Assembly: GCA_039545355.1 (NCBI GenBank)
Contig: BCJJ01000001.1
Span: 2,168,570-2,232,569, forward strand
DNA length: 64,000 nucleotides
Origin: Trichosporon coremiiforme
Lineage: Eukaryota > Basidiomycota > Tremellomycetes > Trichosporonales > Trichosporonaceae
Direction: 5' to 3'
Part shown: positions 19,166 to 28,440 of the stretch, piece after piece
Position numbering within the stretch: the stretch's first letter is position 1
Layout: each line of letters opens with the position of its first letter
The notes under the pieces: model-generated
Told to the model about the DNA's origin: nothing
Databases searched by the model: none
Seen by the model: the letters and a program-made list of their open reading frames with translations, nothing else
Made by a program: the position numbers and the translations under genes

Positions 19166-22100
19166 TCATCGCACCCGCTGGTAGAATAAGAGGTACGCGC
19201 ACTTCTCCCTTCCGGCGACGGAGCCGGCGCGCCCGTCCTTCTCCTCCTCCTCGCTCACAATGACGTCTTCCGTCGGGACGGGCTGGACCGTCTCGTCGTC
19301 AAAGTGCAGCCAGCCCGTGCCGTCTGGCCGGGCCACGCAGACCGTGTAGTGTCCGCCGGTCGCCGAGTGGCCGTGGTGGTACACGACGCCGAATAAGCGG
19401 TACTTGATGCCCTGGGGCGTGCGCTTGGCGGGGGAGATGATCTCGGCCGGAATCGTGAGTTCGGTACTGTAGGCGACGGGCTTGGAGCGCTTGACGACGT
19501 TTTGCTCCTGCGGGTCGTAGACGAAGCGCTTCAGGTGCAGAATCAGCACGGGAGGCAGCGTCTCGAGGTACACCTGCTTGGTCGCGTCGACGTTGGCGTT
19601 GCGAGCGGCGGACCACACGCCCGGCACCGTCTCCGGCTCGTTCAGGTGGCGCAGCGCATCGACTAGCGTGTGCACCTCGTTCGCTTGGATGTCGAGCTGC
19701 AGCGGCTGGTACGGCTCGAGCGTGACGCTGTCCTTCGAGCCGGGGGTGTGGAGGACGGAACGCAGGGAGCCGCCAAAGATGCGCGAGACGGACGACTCGC
19801 GCGTCTCGGCCGTGCGCACGACGTGCGTCTTCTGCTTCTTGCCGACCTCGAGCCAGTCGTCGTCGTCGTTTCGTCGTCCTGTCGGGGAGACGGGCCGGTC
19901 GATCGTCCGCTCGCTGTCGCCGTTGGCGGCGGCCGACTTGGCAACCGGCTTCGCGGGCGCGGTACGAGAGTACAGGTCGAGCAGCTCCTCGTGCAGCGTG
20001 TTCAGGAAGAAACCGAGGTACTCCTCCGCATCCTCCTGGTAGCCGCGACGCATCGTATCGAAGCGCTTGTTCTCCTTCATAGCGTCGTAGACGTTCTCCG
20101 GGATGAAGGCGTTGTCGCGCGCCTTGCCCTTCGGCGTCGACGTGCCGTTGCTTCCGTTGGTGGAGGGGCCGGGGGCGAACTCGCGCAGGAACACGACCAT
20201 GGCCTCGAGCAAAGGCGTGCGGCGCGCAAGGTCAGCCTTCAGGCGCTTGCCAAGTTCCTCGAAGAGCTCAGTGAACGGCGTGCAGTAACGAAGGACTTGC
20301 AGAATCTGGGGGGCAGTTAGCACGGTAAGCAGACGCGCGTAACTCACGGTGTTGGCGAAACACATGTTACCCGTGTTGATAAGACCGCGGGGAACGATAG
20401 GCGCGGGGGCGCCAGCTGGTCGACCGGTCAGTCCATCAGTCAGGAGACGAGCAAGGTCCTCAGCAGGCGTCGGGGGAGCACCGACTGCGGCAGCCCACGA
20501 CGGTGGCTTAGCGGGAGGCGACCGCGGCGTCGATCGTCCATCAGATGGAGGAATCCTGGACGCCACGCTCTCCGCGGGCAGCGAGTCGATCGACTTGGAG
20601 GGGGAAGGAAGGGTCGACGACGCAGCGACGGAGAGGCTGTTCGGAGTACCAGTGGCAGACTTGGCGGCCTGGGACGAACGGAGCAGCGACGCCCACGACG
20701 AGGGCTTGACAGTTGCAGGAGCGGGCGATCGGACGGGCGCAGGAGCAGACGTGGATGCGGACGGCTCCGCAGCGGGCGCAGCCGGTGTCGGAGTGGCAAC
20801 GGCGGACGCTTTCGTCTCCTCGGGCTCGCGCGACAGCGGCTCGGTGATGACATCACCGAATGTGAGAGCACGGTGCGGCGGGGCATGGCGGCCACCCTTG
20901 ACACCGACAGCGTAAACGGCCTTCCCTCGCGGCTTCGAAGACCCCTTCGATGTCCGTCGCGGGGCGGATTCTGAGTCAGCAGAGACAGACTCCGACTTGA
21001 CGCTGGCGGGGACGAAGCGGGACAGGTGGGCGGCGTACGAGTTGCGGCCCTCGGCGTCGTGAGCCGGCCTGTGTGGTCGCAGACGGATGGGATCGGCGGA
21101 AAGCTGCTTCTTGCGGGACATGGTGGACGACGAGGGGGGAGGGGAAGTGAGGCCAGCAAGAGTCGCGCCGGTGAAGGTGAGTCCCGCAGGCTCGGCCGGT
21201 GATGGTTCCGCCAGGGGCGGCGGCGGGGGAGGGTGGGATGCTGACGGTGCTGACGATGCCGAGTCGTTGACCTGGTCTGATGAGGGATGTGTTGATGGGA
21301 CAGTGTCTGGTTCTGTTGGACGATCGATCTTGGCAGGTGCGGGTGCGGGTGCAGGCGTGAGCGAGTCGGCGGCAGCCGGTTCCGAAACCGAGGGCGGGGG
21401 CTCGAGTGACAAACCCAGCGACCCAGCATCCTCAGCCTTTTCCGGCACTTGCGCAGGCGCAGGCTGCTCGATGATCGTTGGCGCCGGTGCATGTCCGTTC
21501 GGCTGCTGCGCATGTGCGTTTGCGGGTCCGTTCCCGTTTGCGTTTGCGCTTGACGCTGATCGTGATGGGGGCTCGTTCTTGCGCACCGGATAGTTGAAAC
21601 CTTGGGCAGCAGGGTTCAGGCCCTTGGAGCTGGCGGCACTGACAGGAGGTGCGCTCGTTCCGTTTGGTCCCCCGTGCTGCTGCGGCTGCTGGTCGCCGCC
21701 CATGTACCCTCCGTCTGGTCGGTAGCCCATTCCGTTGTACATTCCCGGCTGCTGGTACCCGACGCCGACTCCGTATGCATACGGATGTCCCGGCGGGTAG
21801 AACGGCTGCTGGGGCGCAAACTGGGGATTTCCGTGATACGCGCCCGAGCCGTCGTCCTCATGTCCGAACTTCTGGTCGCCCTCGAATCCGCCGTACGGCC
21901 GTTGGAAATTGGCCCCACCCCCTACGTAGTAGCCGTTCTGCATGGTGCCCGGTCCTGGACCAGGTACTGGCATCTGGCCGTACGGAGGGTAGAACTGCGG
22001 CTGGTAGTACCCGGGATAGTTGTCGTATCGGAAGGCGGGTTGGAAGGCTCCCGCTCCGGGATTGGGGTGATGCGGGCGCTGCTGGCCATGGTGGTGGGGG

Positions 22101-22384
22101 AACTGCTGTGCAGCGTAGTAGGGGTTGTAGGGGTAGTTGTTGGGGGGATAAGGGGGTTGGTGCTGAGAGGGGCCTGCGGGGTAGGCGAGGGAGGGGTAGG
22201 TGGGCTGCTGCTGCTGCTGCTGCTGCTGTTGGAGCTGGTGCTGGTGCTGTTGCGGCTGCGGCGGGGGCTGCTGTTGGTGATTGTCTTGGAACTGCAGCTG
22301 CTGGTCTTGTGTCGCCGGGGGTGGTGGGGGTTGGTGGTGAGGCGCGGCGACCGCGGGGGGTGCGCCAGGTTCTTGTCCGGGCAT
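19166..22384 (-). CDS. UBP3: Ubiquitin-specific protease, Ubp3/USP10 type, 1058 aa
   Basis: Cysteine protease that removes ubiquitin. Exons on the minus strand are 22384-20348 and 20305-19166, separated by a 42-nt intron. I chose the ATG at 22384 because the longer open frame upstream has no ATG. Residues 1-200 are rich in Gln, Pro and Tyr, including a CAG/CTG-coded Gln run, and look prion-like. A motif TFGDV (Phe509) resembles the FGDF motif by which animal USP10 binds G3BP, though with Val in place of the last Phe. The catalytic domain starts at about residue 665 with GLINTGNMCFANT (nucleophile Cys675). It ends with the His box GHSATGGHYTVCVA (His998) and HFDDETVQP (Asp1015/1016). Yeast Ubp3 acts with Bre5 in vesicle traffic and ribophagy; that role is inferred. 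The intron has no stop and keeps frame, so retention would insert 14 residues right after the Cys box. Confidence 0.92.
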   Translation of the reverse strand: MPGQEPGAPPAVAAPHHQPPPPPATQDQQLQFQDNHQQQPPPQPQQHQHQLQQQQQQQQQPTYPSLAYPAGPSQHQPPYPPNNYPYNPYYAAQQFPHHHGQQRPHHPNPGAGAFQPAFRYDNYPGYYQPQFYPPYGQMPVPGPGPGTMQNGYYVGGGANFQRPYGGFEGDQKFGHEDDGSGAYHGNPQFAPQQPFYPPGHPYAYGVGVGYQQPGMYNGMGYRPDGGYMGGDQQPQQHGGPNGTSAPPVSAASSKGLNPAAQGFNYPVRKNEPPSRSASSANANGNGPANAHAQQPNGHAPAPTIIEQPAPAQVPEKAEDAGSLGLSLEPPPSVSEPAAADSLTPAPAPAPAKIDRPTEPDTVPSTHPSSDQVNDSASSAPSASHPPPPPPLAEPSPAEPAGLTFTGATLAGLTSPPPSSSTMSRKKQLSADPIRLRPHRPAHDAEGRNSYAAHLSRFVPASVKSESVSADSESAPRRTSKGSSKPRGKAVYAVGVKGGRHAPPHRALTFGDVITEPLSREPEETKASAVATPTPAAPAAEPSASTSAPAPVRSPAPATVKPSSWASLLRSSQAAKSATGTPNSLSVAASSTLPSPSKSIDSLPAESVASRIPPSDGRSTPRSPPAKPPSWAAAVGAPPTPAEDLARLLTDGLTGRPAGAPAPIVPRGLINTGNMCFANTVSYARLLTVLTAPQILQVLRYCTPFTELFEELGKRLKADLARRTPLLEAMVVFLREFAPGPSTNGSNGTSTPKGKARDNAFIPENVYDAMKENKRFDTMRRGYQEDAEEYLGFFLNTLHEELLDLYSRTAPAKPVAKSAAANGDSERTIDRPVSPTGRRNDDDDWLEVGKKQKTHVVRTAETRESSVSRIFGGSLRSVLHTPGSKDSVTLEPYQPLQLDIQANEVHTLVDALRHLNEPETVPGVWSAARNANVDATKQVYLETLPPVLILHLKRFVYDPQEQNVVKRSKPVAYSTELTIPAEIISPAKRTPQGIKYRLFGVVYHHGHSATGGHYTVCVARPDGTGWLHFDDETVQPVPTEDVIVSEEEEKDGRAGSVAGREKCAYLLFYQRVR

Positions 22385-23128
22385 GCTGCGGACTAAGCCC
22401 TCTGGATGCGGTGTGTGGGGTGTGGGTGTGTGTATGCGATGTGGGTTTGAGTATGTTCTAGGGGTGTGTGACAAGAACTAATATGATGGACAAGACGGTA
22501 TGTTGGGTGGATGGAGGTGGTCAAACGAGTATACGAGTTAGGTGCTAGGCAGGGAGAGCGAGTGAGCGAGTGATGATGAGCCGTTGGCCGTTGGCCGTTG
22601 GCCGTTGGGTGGGTGAGATGGGGCTGGCCCCGTACCATGGAAGCCAGCCAGTCAGCCAAGCCGCGTCCGCTGTCTCGGTGTCTCTGGTGCGGCGGCCCTG
22701 CGACCGCTGTCCATTGTGGCTCATCTGACCAAGTCCTAGCTCTGGCTCTAGCTCACCCATTCATCACCGAGTGATTTCCAAGTCGTATCGACTAATAATC
22801 TCGCCATTACAACGGAATCAAATCCCTCATTTAGTGTCTCTTTACAACTCCCGCGACCGGCACCTACTTTCAGGCCCCGGGCGATAACCTTAAACCTCTC
22901 TCTCCAGGCCAATTCCGGCCTCCACCTCTGGACCGCTATCATGTGCCCATTATTTTTTCGCTTTATTTTCATTTAATCCCGTCCCTCCGAAAATTACAGG
23001 CGACGCCCACAGACACTCACAACCAGTCCCAGACGATCATCCACCTCGTAACCTCAGTATCGGATCCTTAACTTGGCTCCATACACTCTACCCCCCCATC
23101 TTTCAACCCTTTTAACTCAATCGACAAA
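22385..23128. other. Divergent promoter region between UBP3 and fibrillarin
   Basis: About 740 bp between two start codons pointing apart. It contains a three- to four-fold CCGTTGG repeat near 22,580-22,608 and pyrimidine-rich leaders. No gene is seen. Confidence 0.5.
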
Positions 23129-24214
23129 ATGGCCTTCGGAGAACGCGGTGGACGAGGCGGCGGCCGTGGTGGTGGCCGTGGCGGATTCGGCGGTCGCGGC
23201 GGTGGTCGCGGCGGAGCGGCTGGCGGACGCGGCGGATCCTTCGGCGGACGCGGTGGCGGCCGTGGCGGAGCTGGTGGCCGTGGTGGTGAGTAACAGCTTA
23301 CACGATTGGAACGGCTAGCTGACAGGAACAGGACCCCGCGGTGGTGGTCGCGGCGGTGCCGGTGGCCGTGGTGGTGGCCGCGGTGGTGGCCGTGGCGGAA
23401 AGGCTGGTCTCGGCAAGAAGGGACCTGGTGCTGTCACCATCGAGCCCCACAGGCACGAGGGTGTCTACATCGCCAAGGGCAAGGAGCACCTCCTCGTCAC
23501 CCGCAACCTTACCCCCGGAGAGAGCGTCTACGGCGAGAAGCGCATCTCCGTCGCTACCATGAACGACGCCGGTGAGGAGGAGAAGGTCGAGTACCGTGTC
23601 TGGAACCCCTTCCGTTCCAAGCTTGCTGCTGGTATCCTCGGTGGTCTCGACGCCATCCACGTGAGTACCTCTGTTTGCTGCGATGCAGCTGCCTGCTGGC
23701 GCAACCTAGCTGACCCCCTCAGATCAAGCCCGGAGCCAAGGTCCTCTACCTCGGTGCCGCCTCTGGATCCTCGGTCTCGCACGTCGCGGACGTTGTCGGC
23801 CCCGAGGGCATTGTCTACGCTGTCGAGTTCTCTCACCGCCCGGGTCGTGACCTGATCGGCATGGCCAAGAAGCGCACGAACGTGATCCCCATCGTCGAGG
23901 ACGCGCGCCACCCGCAGAAGTACCGCATGCTCATCCAGATGGTGGACGTCATCTTTGCCGACGTTGCGCAGCCCGACCAGGCGCGTATCATTGCGCTCAA
24001 CGCGCACCACTTCCTCAAGCAGGGCGGCGCCATTGTTATCTCCATCAAGGCCAACTGTATCGACTCGACCGCCCCGGCCGCCCAGGTCTTCGCGTCCGAG
24101 GTCAACAACATGCGCAAGGAGGGCATCAAGCCCAAGGAGCAGCTCACCCTCGAGCCGTACGAGCGTGACCACGCCATGGTCGTCGGCATCTACGAGCGTC
24201 ACTCGGGCAACTAA
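23129..24214 (+). CDS. NOP1: Fibrillarin, box C/D snoRNP 2'-O-methyltransferase, 325 aa
   Basis: Nucleolar methyltransferase that modifies rRNA ribose under guidance of box C/D snoRNAs. Exons are 23129-23285, 23332-23660 and 23723-24214; total length is an exact codon multiple. The first 90 residues form a Gly/Arg (RGG) domain split by intron 1. The core follows: [20 protein letters not shown], then [16 protein letters not shown], the AdoMet-binding motif [33 protein letters not shown], and the conserved C terminus with [15 protein letters not shown]. Length and order fit the family. Intron 1 (46 nt) ends with two possible acceptors six bases apart (GACAG and AACAG), both in frame, which would add Gly-Thr. 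Highly biased codon use (CTC, GTC, CGC, AAG) fits strong expression. Confidence 0.96.
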
Positions 24215-24729
24215 GCGGACTAGACGCACTCCAAAAACCCCCTTCACATCACATCACATCTTTGGCACGCATTTAGCCATTTGTATACCTTCGCCTATGG
24301 CATGTATTGGGATCGAGCACTGCAAACCGGCGGAGCGCGAGTGAAGCGAGCGCACCGCTGCAGGATGACTGGGCGAGCTTGCCGGCCTCTCTTTCCTGAG
24401 TACACATGGGCGGATTCTGTACTTGTAGCCACAACCCCATACCCAGAATGCACGGCCTAGACTCGAACCTCTGTACCTGGCAGCGAAAGTTTTGCTGGGC
24501 AGTGTCCTATGACGTCGCAGCGACCCATGCCTGCCTGGTCGCGTAATTTTTCGGACACGCGACCCAGATCTAGCACGTGACCTAACTGCCGGATCTCAGG
24601 CACTGCATGGGCCATTGATTTTCCTGGTGGCTGTTTGGCCCGTGGCAACGGCTTAGGTGTGTGTGGATGGGAGGGACGAAGGGATACGGAGACGCATGAC
24701 ATGAGCAGAATGAGGTGGATGTTGGGGTT
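24215..24729. other. 3' region of fibrillarin, up to the array
   Basis: No gene seen. It contains a GC palindrome at 24,330-24,358 (GCGG-A-GCGC outer stem) about 115 bp past the fibrillarin stop. A T-arm-like string near 24,470 does not form a tRNA. Confidence 0.45.
24330..24358. repeat. GC palindrome downstream of fibrillarin
   Basis: Inverted repeat: arms GCGG and GCGC pair with GCGC and CCGC around an 11-base loop (GAGTGAAGCGA), with one A opposite A. It belongs to the same loose family as the elements at 5,528 and 19,129. Confidence 0.55.
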
Positions 24730-25572
24730 TAGCTAACGAGACCCGCAAAGCCAGCTCACGCTGCATGTCAGCTCGTTTCACGAAGTACCCAGCTCACCAC
24801 TCCGTCCTGGGAGTGCTGCGAGTCAGCTCTGGCCTATTCAAGAAAGCTCTCACACCATGCGCTTGACTTCCCTGCCCTTCCTTTGACAGATACTCCTGGC
24901 CTGGGATTAGCTACAGCGTCGAGTGCCTGGAAGCTTACCTGTTATTCTGCATTCCTGTCCGTAAGAAGACGGGTGAGATTCTGTCAGTCAGCTTGTGTAA
25001 AGGAGTACGTGAGCTTACCCTTTGCGGGTTAGCTGGGGGCACAAGTGCGAGAGCTCACAAAAAGATGCTGAGCGTTGGCTTGCCAGTATGATTCCGGCAG
25101 CTTCCCGTCTCAGGTAGGCTTCAAGTACCACGGCGACAGCTCACAGTACAACCACCATAACTCTGGGACTGAGGGTTAGCTCCTGATTACGAACCAGATA
25201 GCTCACCGTCTGTGGGTCATGGGTCGGCTGGCTAGAATGATCATTACAGCCTAGTAACTGCAGGTTAGCTCACGATTAAGAGGCGTACAATATACCTGCT
25301 CTGCTGGTCAGCTGACTGGCGCGGCCTCAGATTACCGCCTGCTAGTCAGCTCGTGAGATCTAGTGGACCTACTCACTGCCTGTGGGTCAGCTACGAGCAC
25401 AGTTGCGGCAGCTCGCTGATGCTTAGGTGCTGAGTGTCTGGTCGTATCAGCTCAGGGCGAGGATTCGGACAGCTTACCGTCGTGAGTCAGGTGGTTGAGT
25501 GATCACTCATCTTACTAACTGTGGATTCATGGCTGGAACGATTACGGCAATTCACCGTCTGCAGGTCAGCTA
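24730..25572 (-). repeat. Splice-signal array, left part (period about 40 bp)
   Basis: About 20 degenerate units with most spacings 38-43 bp, measured between the TCAGCT/TTAGCT ends at for example 24734, 24773, 25270, 25313, 25351, 25392, 25492, 25532 and 25571. The conserved part, read on the minus strand, is AGCTGACCCACAG, then about 3 nt (ACG, GCA or GCG), then GTGAGCT; the 17-20 bases between cores vary. The first block equals a fungal branch site plus acceptor, the last a 5' splice site, so each unit reads as a 36-38-nt intron plus a micro-exon. No coding frame runs through. The array continues after the transposon, which sits inside a unit. Whether it is transcribed or spliced cannot be told from sequence. 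Confidence 0.7.
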
Positions 25573-25599
25573 AACTAGGGTCACAGGTTAAGTCGAACG
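25573..25599 (+). repeat. Left terminal inverted repeat of the Tc1-like element
   Basis: 27 bp, identical to the reverse complement of 27303-27329, directly after a TA. Confidence 0.95.
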
Positions 25600-25649
25600 A
25601 GTGGTGCCACAAACGAGGCCGTGAACTGTCGACCTCGCTGCAACCACGA

Positions 25650-25661
25650 ATAACTCATGCA
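25650..25661 (+). repeat. Left inner inverted repeat of the Tc1-like element
   Basis: 12-bp ATAACTCATGCA, inverted at 27239-27250. A candidate internal transposase-binding site; this role is inferred from position only. Confidence 0.6.
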
Positions 25662-25746
25662 TATGCATGTTTCTTGCTCTATAAACAGTTGTTCCACGTG
25701 CATGGGAGTCTTGGTAACCTATATACGAAGCATGGTGCACCTGGGA

Positions 25747-26887
25747 TCAATACTTAATGTGTCCTCCATTAGCAGAGATGGTGTCCTTGATCCTGTTAGG
25801 CATGGACATGATAAGTCGGTCGATCTCATTCTGATCATAGGTGTTCCAGAGCTCCGTAGCGGCAGCGAATAGCCCCTCCTGGGTGGTGGGACGAGGGTTG
25901 AGACGGGCCAGGCGGCGCTTGAGGTTGCTCCAAAGGTTCTCAATGGGGTTGAGGCAAGGAGAGCAGGGAGGGTGAGGCAGGAAGCGCATGCCAAGTTGCT
26001 CTGCCTTGCCACGGGTGGCCTTGGCTGTGTGGACGACAGCGTTGTCCTCTACAACCCAGGGCAAGCCATAACCACGCCACTGAGTCTTGACACGCTTCCA
26101 GCAATCAAACAACTCCTTCTCAGTCACCTGGGTGCGATAGATGGCCGCATTGACTCCCTTGCGCTTGGAGGTCGACTGGGAGGTGTCAAACCACACCAGC
26201 TTCGACTTGCCGCCATACCAGATAGCCCCCCAGCACATAATCGACCCACAGCTCGATCTGGAGGTGTACTGGATGTACCTGAGTGTCAGCACTCTTCCAC
26301 AGCATGTAGAACGTCAGGAAAGACACTCACCGCTCATTGGCACGGTCAGAACCGATGGGGCGCGTCACATATGCTCTGTGGAGCTGGTCAATGTAGAGAG
26401 GGACCTCGTCACAGAAGATCACCTTCCTCCACTCTTGGAAGAGTCGCTGCTGCTCAAGAGCATAAGCGAGACGCTTCTCCTTGTGAAGGGGGCTTAGATA
26501 CGGCCGCACAAGAGCCACAAAGCGGCCATAACCAAGCTGGCGACGTGCACGGCGCAGAGTCATGAGAGAGAGGACAATGTCTCTGTCTGCAAGAGTGTCC
26601 AACACCTCACGATTGCTGGCGAAGGGCTGAGCCTCAAAGACCTCGTAGATCGCTCTGAGGTTGTCGGGAGTGAGCTTGGTGTGGCTGCGGGGGATGCGGA
26701 TCCCCTGGACAGGGTTCAGAACAGCCAGAGCAGGTGGAATGAGAGCCTGGAGGCGAGCTAACATCACACAGTAACCCACAGTGCTCTTGGCGACGTTGTA
26801 CTCCCAGGCGACAGAGGAATAGCTGCGGTAGCGAGCCAAGGACGCAATCTTGGCGCGGCGGCGAGGTGTGAGGCAAGGGCGAGGCAT
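25747..26887 (-). CDS. Tc1-family DD34E transposase, 362 aa
   Basis: Exons on the minus strand are 26887-26331 and 26278-25747, joined across a 52-nt GT-AG intron whose branch/acceptor is GCTGACACTCAG. I start at the ATG at 26887; the open frame further up lacks an ATG. Residues 5-45 form a helix-turn-helix of the transposase type (LTPRRRAKIASLARYRSYSS, then VAKSTVGYC). Basic, DNA-binding-like segments follow. The catalytic triad is Asp160 (VIFCDEVPLYIDQ), Asp264 (VVEDNAVVHTAK) and Glu299 (PPCSPCLNPIENLW), with 34 residues between the last two, which defines the Tc1-type DD34E class rather than the pogo/Fot1 type. No frameshift or premature stop is present, so the enzyme may be functional. 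It would cut and paste the element at TA sites. Confidence 0.92.
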
Positions 26888-27238
26888 AGCTGCAAGTTCT
26901 GATGAGGTAGAGCTGTTGTGGAAGAGAAGTGGCACTCAAGGAGGCTTATATGCCACAAAGATGGACAGTCGGACGGACTCCGCTGCCGATATGCATGGTT
27001 TCGACTCAATTCTTGGATTTTCCAAAAGCCCAGCTTCGGAGCTTGATACATGAAAGATTTGGGGCAAGCACAGGCCTCGGTGGCTGAGATCTAGGGCGAT
27101 AAGGAGGGTGGTGACATGCAGCTTTATTGTGGTGGTGTGGTGGCCAGTATGCACGGTGCGCTCTGCAGCTCCATTTGTCCGAGCTGCCAAGCATTCCTTT
27201 CGGCTCTACGCGGAGTTTCTAGGCATAAAGAGTACCGT

Positions 27239-27250
27239 TGCATGAGTTAT
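27239..27250 (-). repeat. Right inner inverted repeat of the Tc1-like element
   Basis: Reverse complement of the left inner repeat at 25650-25661, about 79 bp inside the right end. Confidence 0.6.
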
Positions 27251-27302
27251 GGATCAGAACATGAGCCACGGCGAGGTTGACGATGACGGGACCGTGCGCA
27301 TC

Positions 27303-27329
27303 CGTTCGACTTAACCTGTGACCCTAGTT
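27303..27329 (-). repeat. Right terminal inverted repeat of the Tc1-like element
   Basis: 27 bp, perfect inverted match to the left end, directly followed by TA at 27330-27331. Confidence 0.95.
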
Positions 27330-28440
27330 TATGCAATGAATGCTTGGACAGCTCACCACTTGTGCGTCAGCTGACGATGATGAGTCGAACAGCTTACTGC
27401 CTGCTGATTAGCCGGGTGGCCAAACTGCACCATCTGTATATCGGCTCTTGAGATTGGTTGTTCAGTGTCTGCGGGTCAGCTGGTGAATGGAAACTGTGAA
27501 CAGCTCACCGTCTGCTATTCTGATTGTGAAGACCAGTCGTTCAGCGTCTGTGGGTGAGCTATCGAGGATCAGTGGTAAGCTCACCACGTGAGTTAAGCCA
27601 ACGGTTGCGACTGTCGGAGGCAATGAAATGCTGCCGGTCAGCTAATGAAGGGCATTCGCACAGCTCACACGTAGCGCTTGGGACCTACGGGCCGTTCTCT
27701 CTGGTCTCTGTCTGTGAGTCAGCTGACGAAGGTACTTGGAACAGCGTACAGTCTGTGAGCTTTTGACGGTTGATGGCACTGCTCACGATCTGCGAGTGAG
27801 CCCTCCCTATCTCTGGATGACTCACCGTTTGTAGGTCAGCTCATTCAACGGCCCGCGAGCTTACCGTCTGTGAATCAGCTACAAGTATGATCCTGCTAGC
27901 TCACGGTGCATGGGTCAGGTCACGAGTATGAAAAGTCCCACACACACTGGGCGTCAGCTAAGGAAAACGAGCACGAGAGCTACTAGCGCTCGTTTGCCCG
28001 GAGAGATAGCGCATCTGGCTGTCTGGAGTCAGCTTTCAAGGAGGCATCCCGCAGCTTACGTGAAGTGTTGAAAGCTGGCAATGCAGCTCCAGTTGTTGGG
28101 TCACGTTTGTCACCTGGAATAAGCTATGTCACGATCAGATAAGCTTACGAAGCCGCAGCATTGCGGTCAGCGATACTGCATGCGTGATTGGAGGGTGGGC
28201 GTGGTGTTACCTAGAGTGGTCACCGGATTGTGTGGCAGGTATGAGCTAGTCCATTCTCAGACGCTTGAGCTCACCGATCGAGCATTGAAGTCGGTGAGCG
28301 TTGACTGCACGTGCAGTGCAAAGCGTGGCAGAAACGGATCGACATTGCACAGCAACTTGATGATACTTTATTGCTGCCCGAATCTGCTGTTAGCTGGAGG
28401 AGAGCGACCACTACAGCTCACGGTCATCTGATCGTCGAAC
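27330..28440 (-). repeat. Splice-signal array, right part (period about 40 bp)
   Basis: Continuation of the array beyond the transposon. Unit ends fall at about 27372, 27413, 27446, 27481, 27521, 27560, 27599, 27643, 27682, 27724, 27764, 27802, 27841, 27880, 27919, 27959 and 27998. Most steps are therefore 38-42 bp. On the minus strand the unit core is again a branch/acceptor block, a micro-exon (ACG most often; also GCA, ATG, ACA) and a donor. One unit near the right edge (28384-28421) is a textbook 38-nt minimal intron: GTGAGCT at the start, AGCTAACAGCAG at the end. The variable bases between cores show no shared sequence, so this is not a recent tandem duplication. Confidence 0.7.

Larger units (their letters stand above)
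25573..27329 (-). mobile_element. Complete Tc1-like DNA transposon, 1757 bp
   Basis: The ends are a perfect 27-bp inverted repeat (outermost bases AACTAGGGTCACAGG), flanked on both sides by TA (25571-25572 and 27330-27331), the expected Tc1/mariner target duplication. A second inverted pair, ATAACTCATGCA, lies about 77-79 bp inside each end (25650-25661 and 27239-27250), giving an IR/DR-like layout with two candidate transposase sites per end. One intact transposase gene fills the middle on the minus strand. Removing the element and one TA restores an array unit of about normal length, so it inserted into the pre-existing 40-bp array. Intact gene plus perfect ends suggest a recent, possibly still mobile insertion. 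Confidence 0.93.

Noticed and set aside
24450..24530. tRNA-like T-arm string (GGTTCGAGTC on the minus strand)
   Set aside because: The bases around it do not pair as a T stem, and no acceptor or anticodon arm can be drawn.
24730..28440. CRISPR-like regular repeat/spacer pattern
   Set aside because: The repeats are degenerate, spacing varies from unit to unit, the host is a eukaryote and there are no cas genes; the conserved core is better explained by splice signals.
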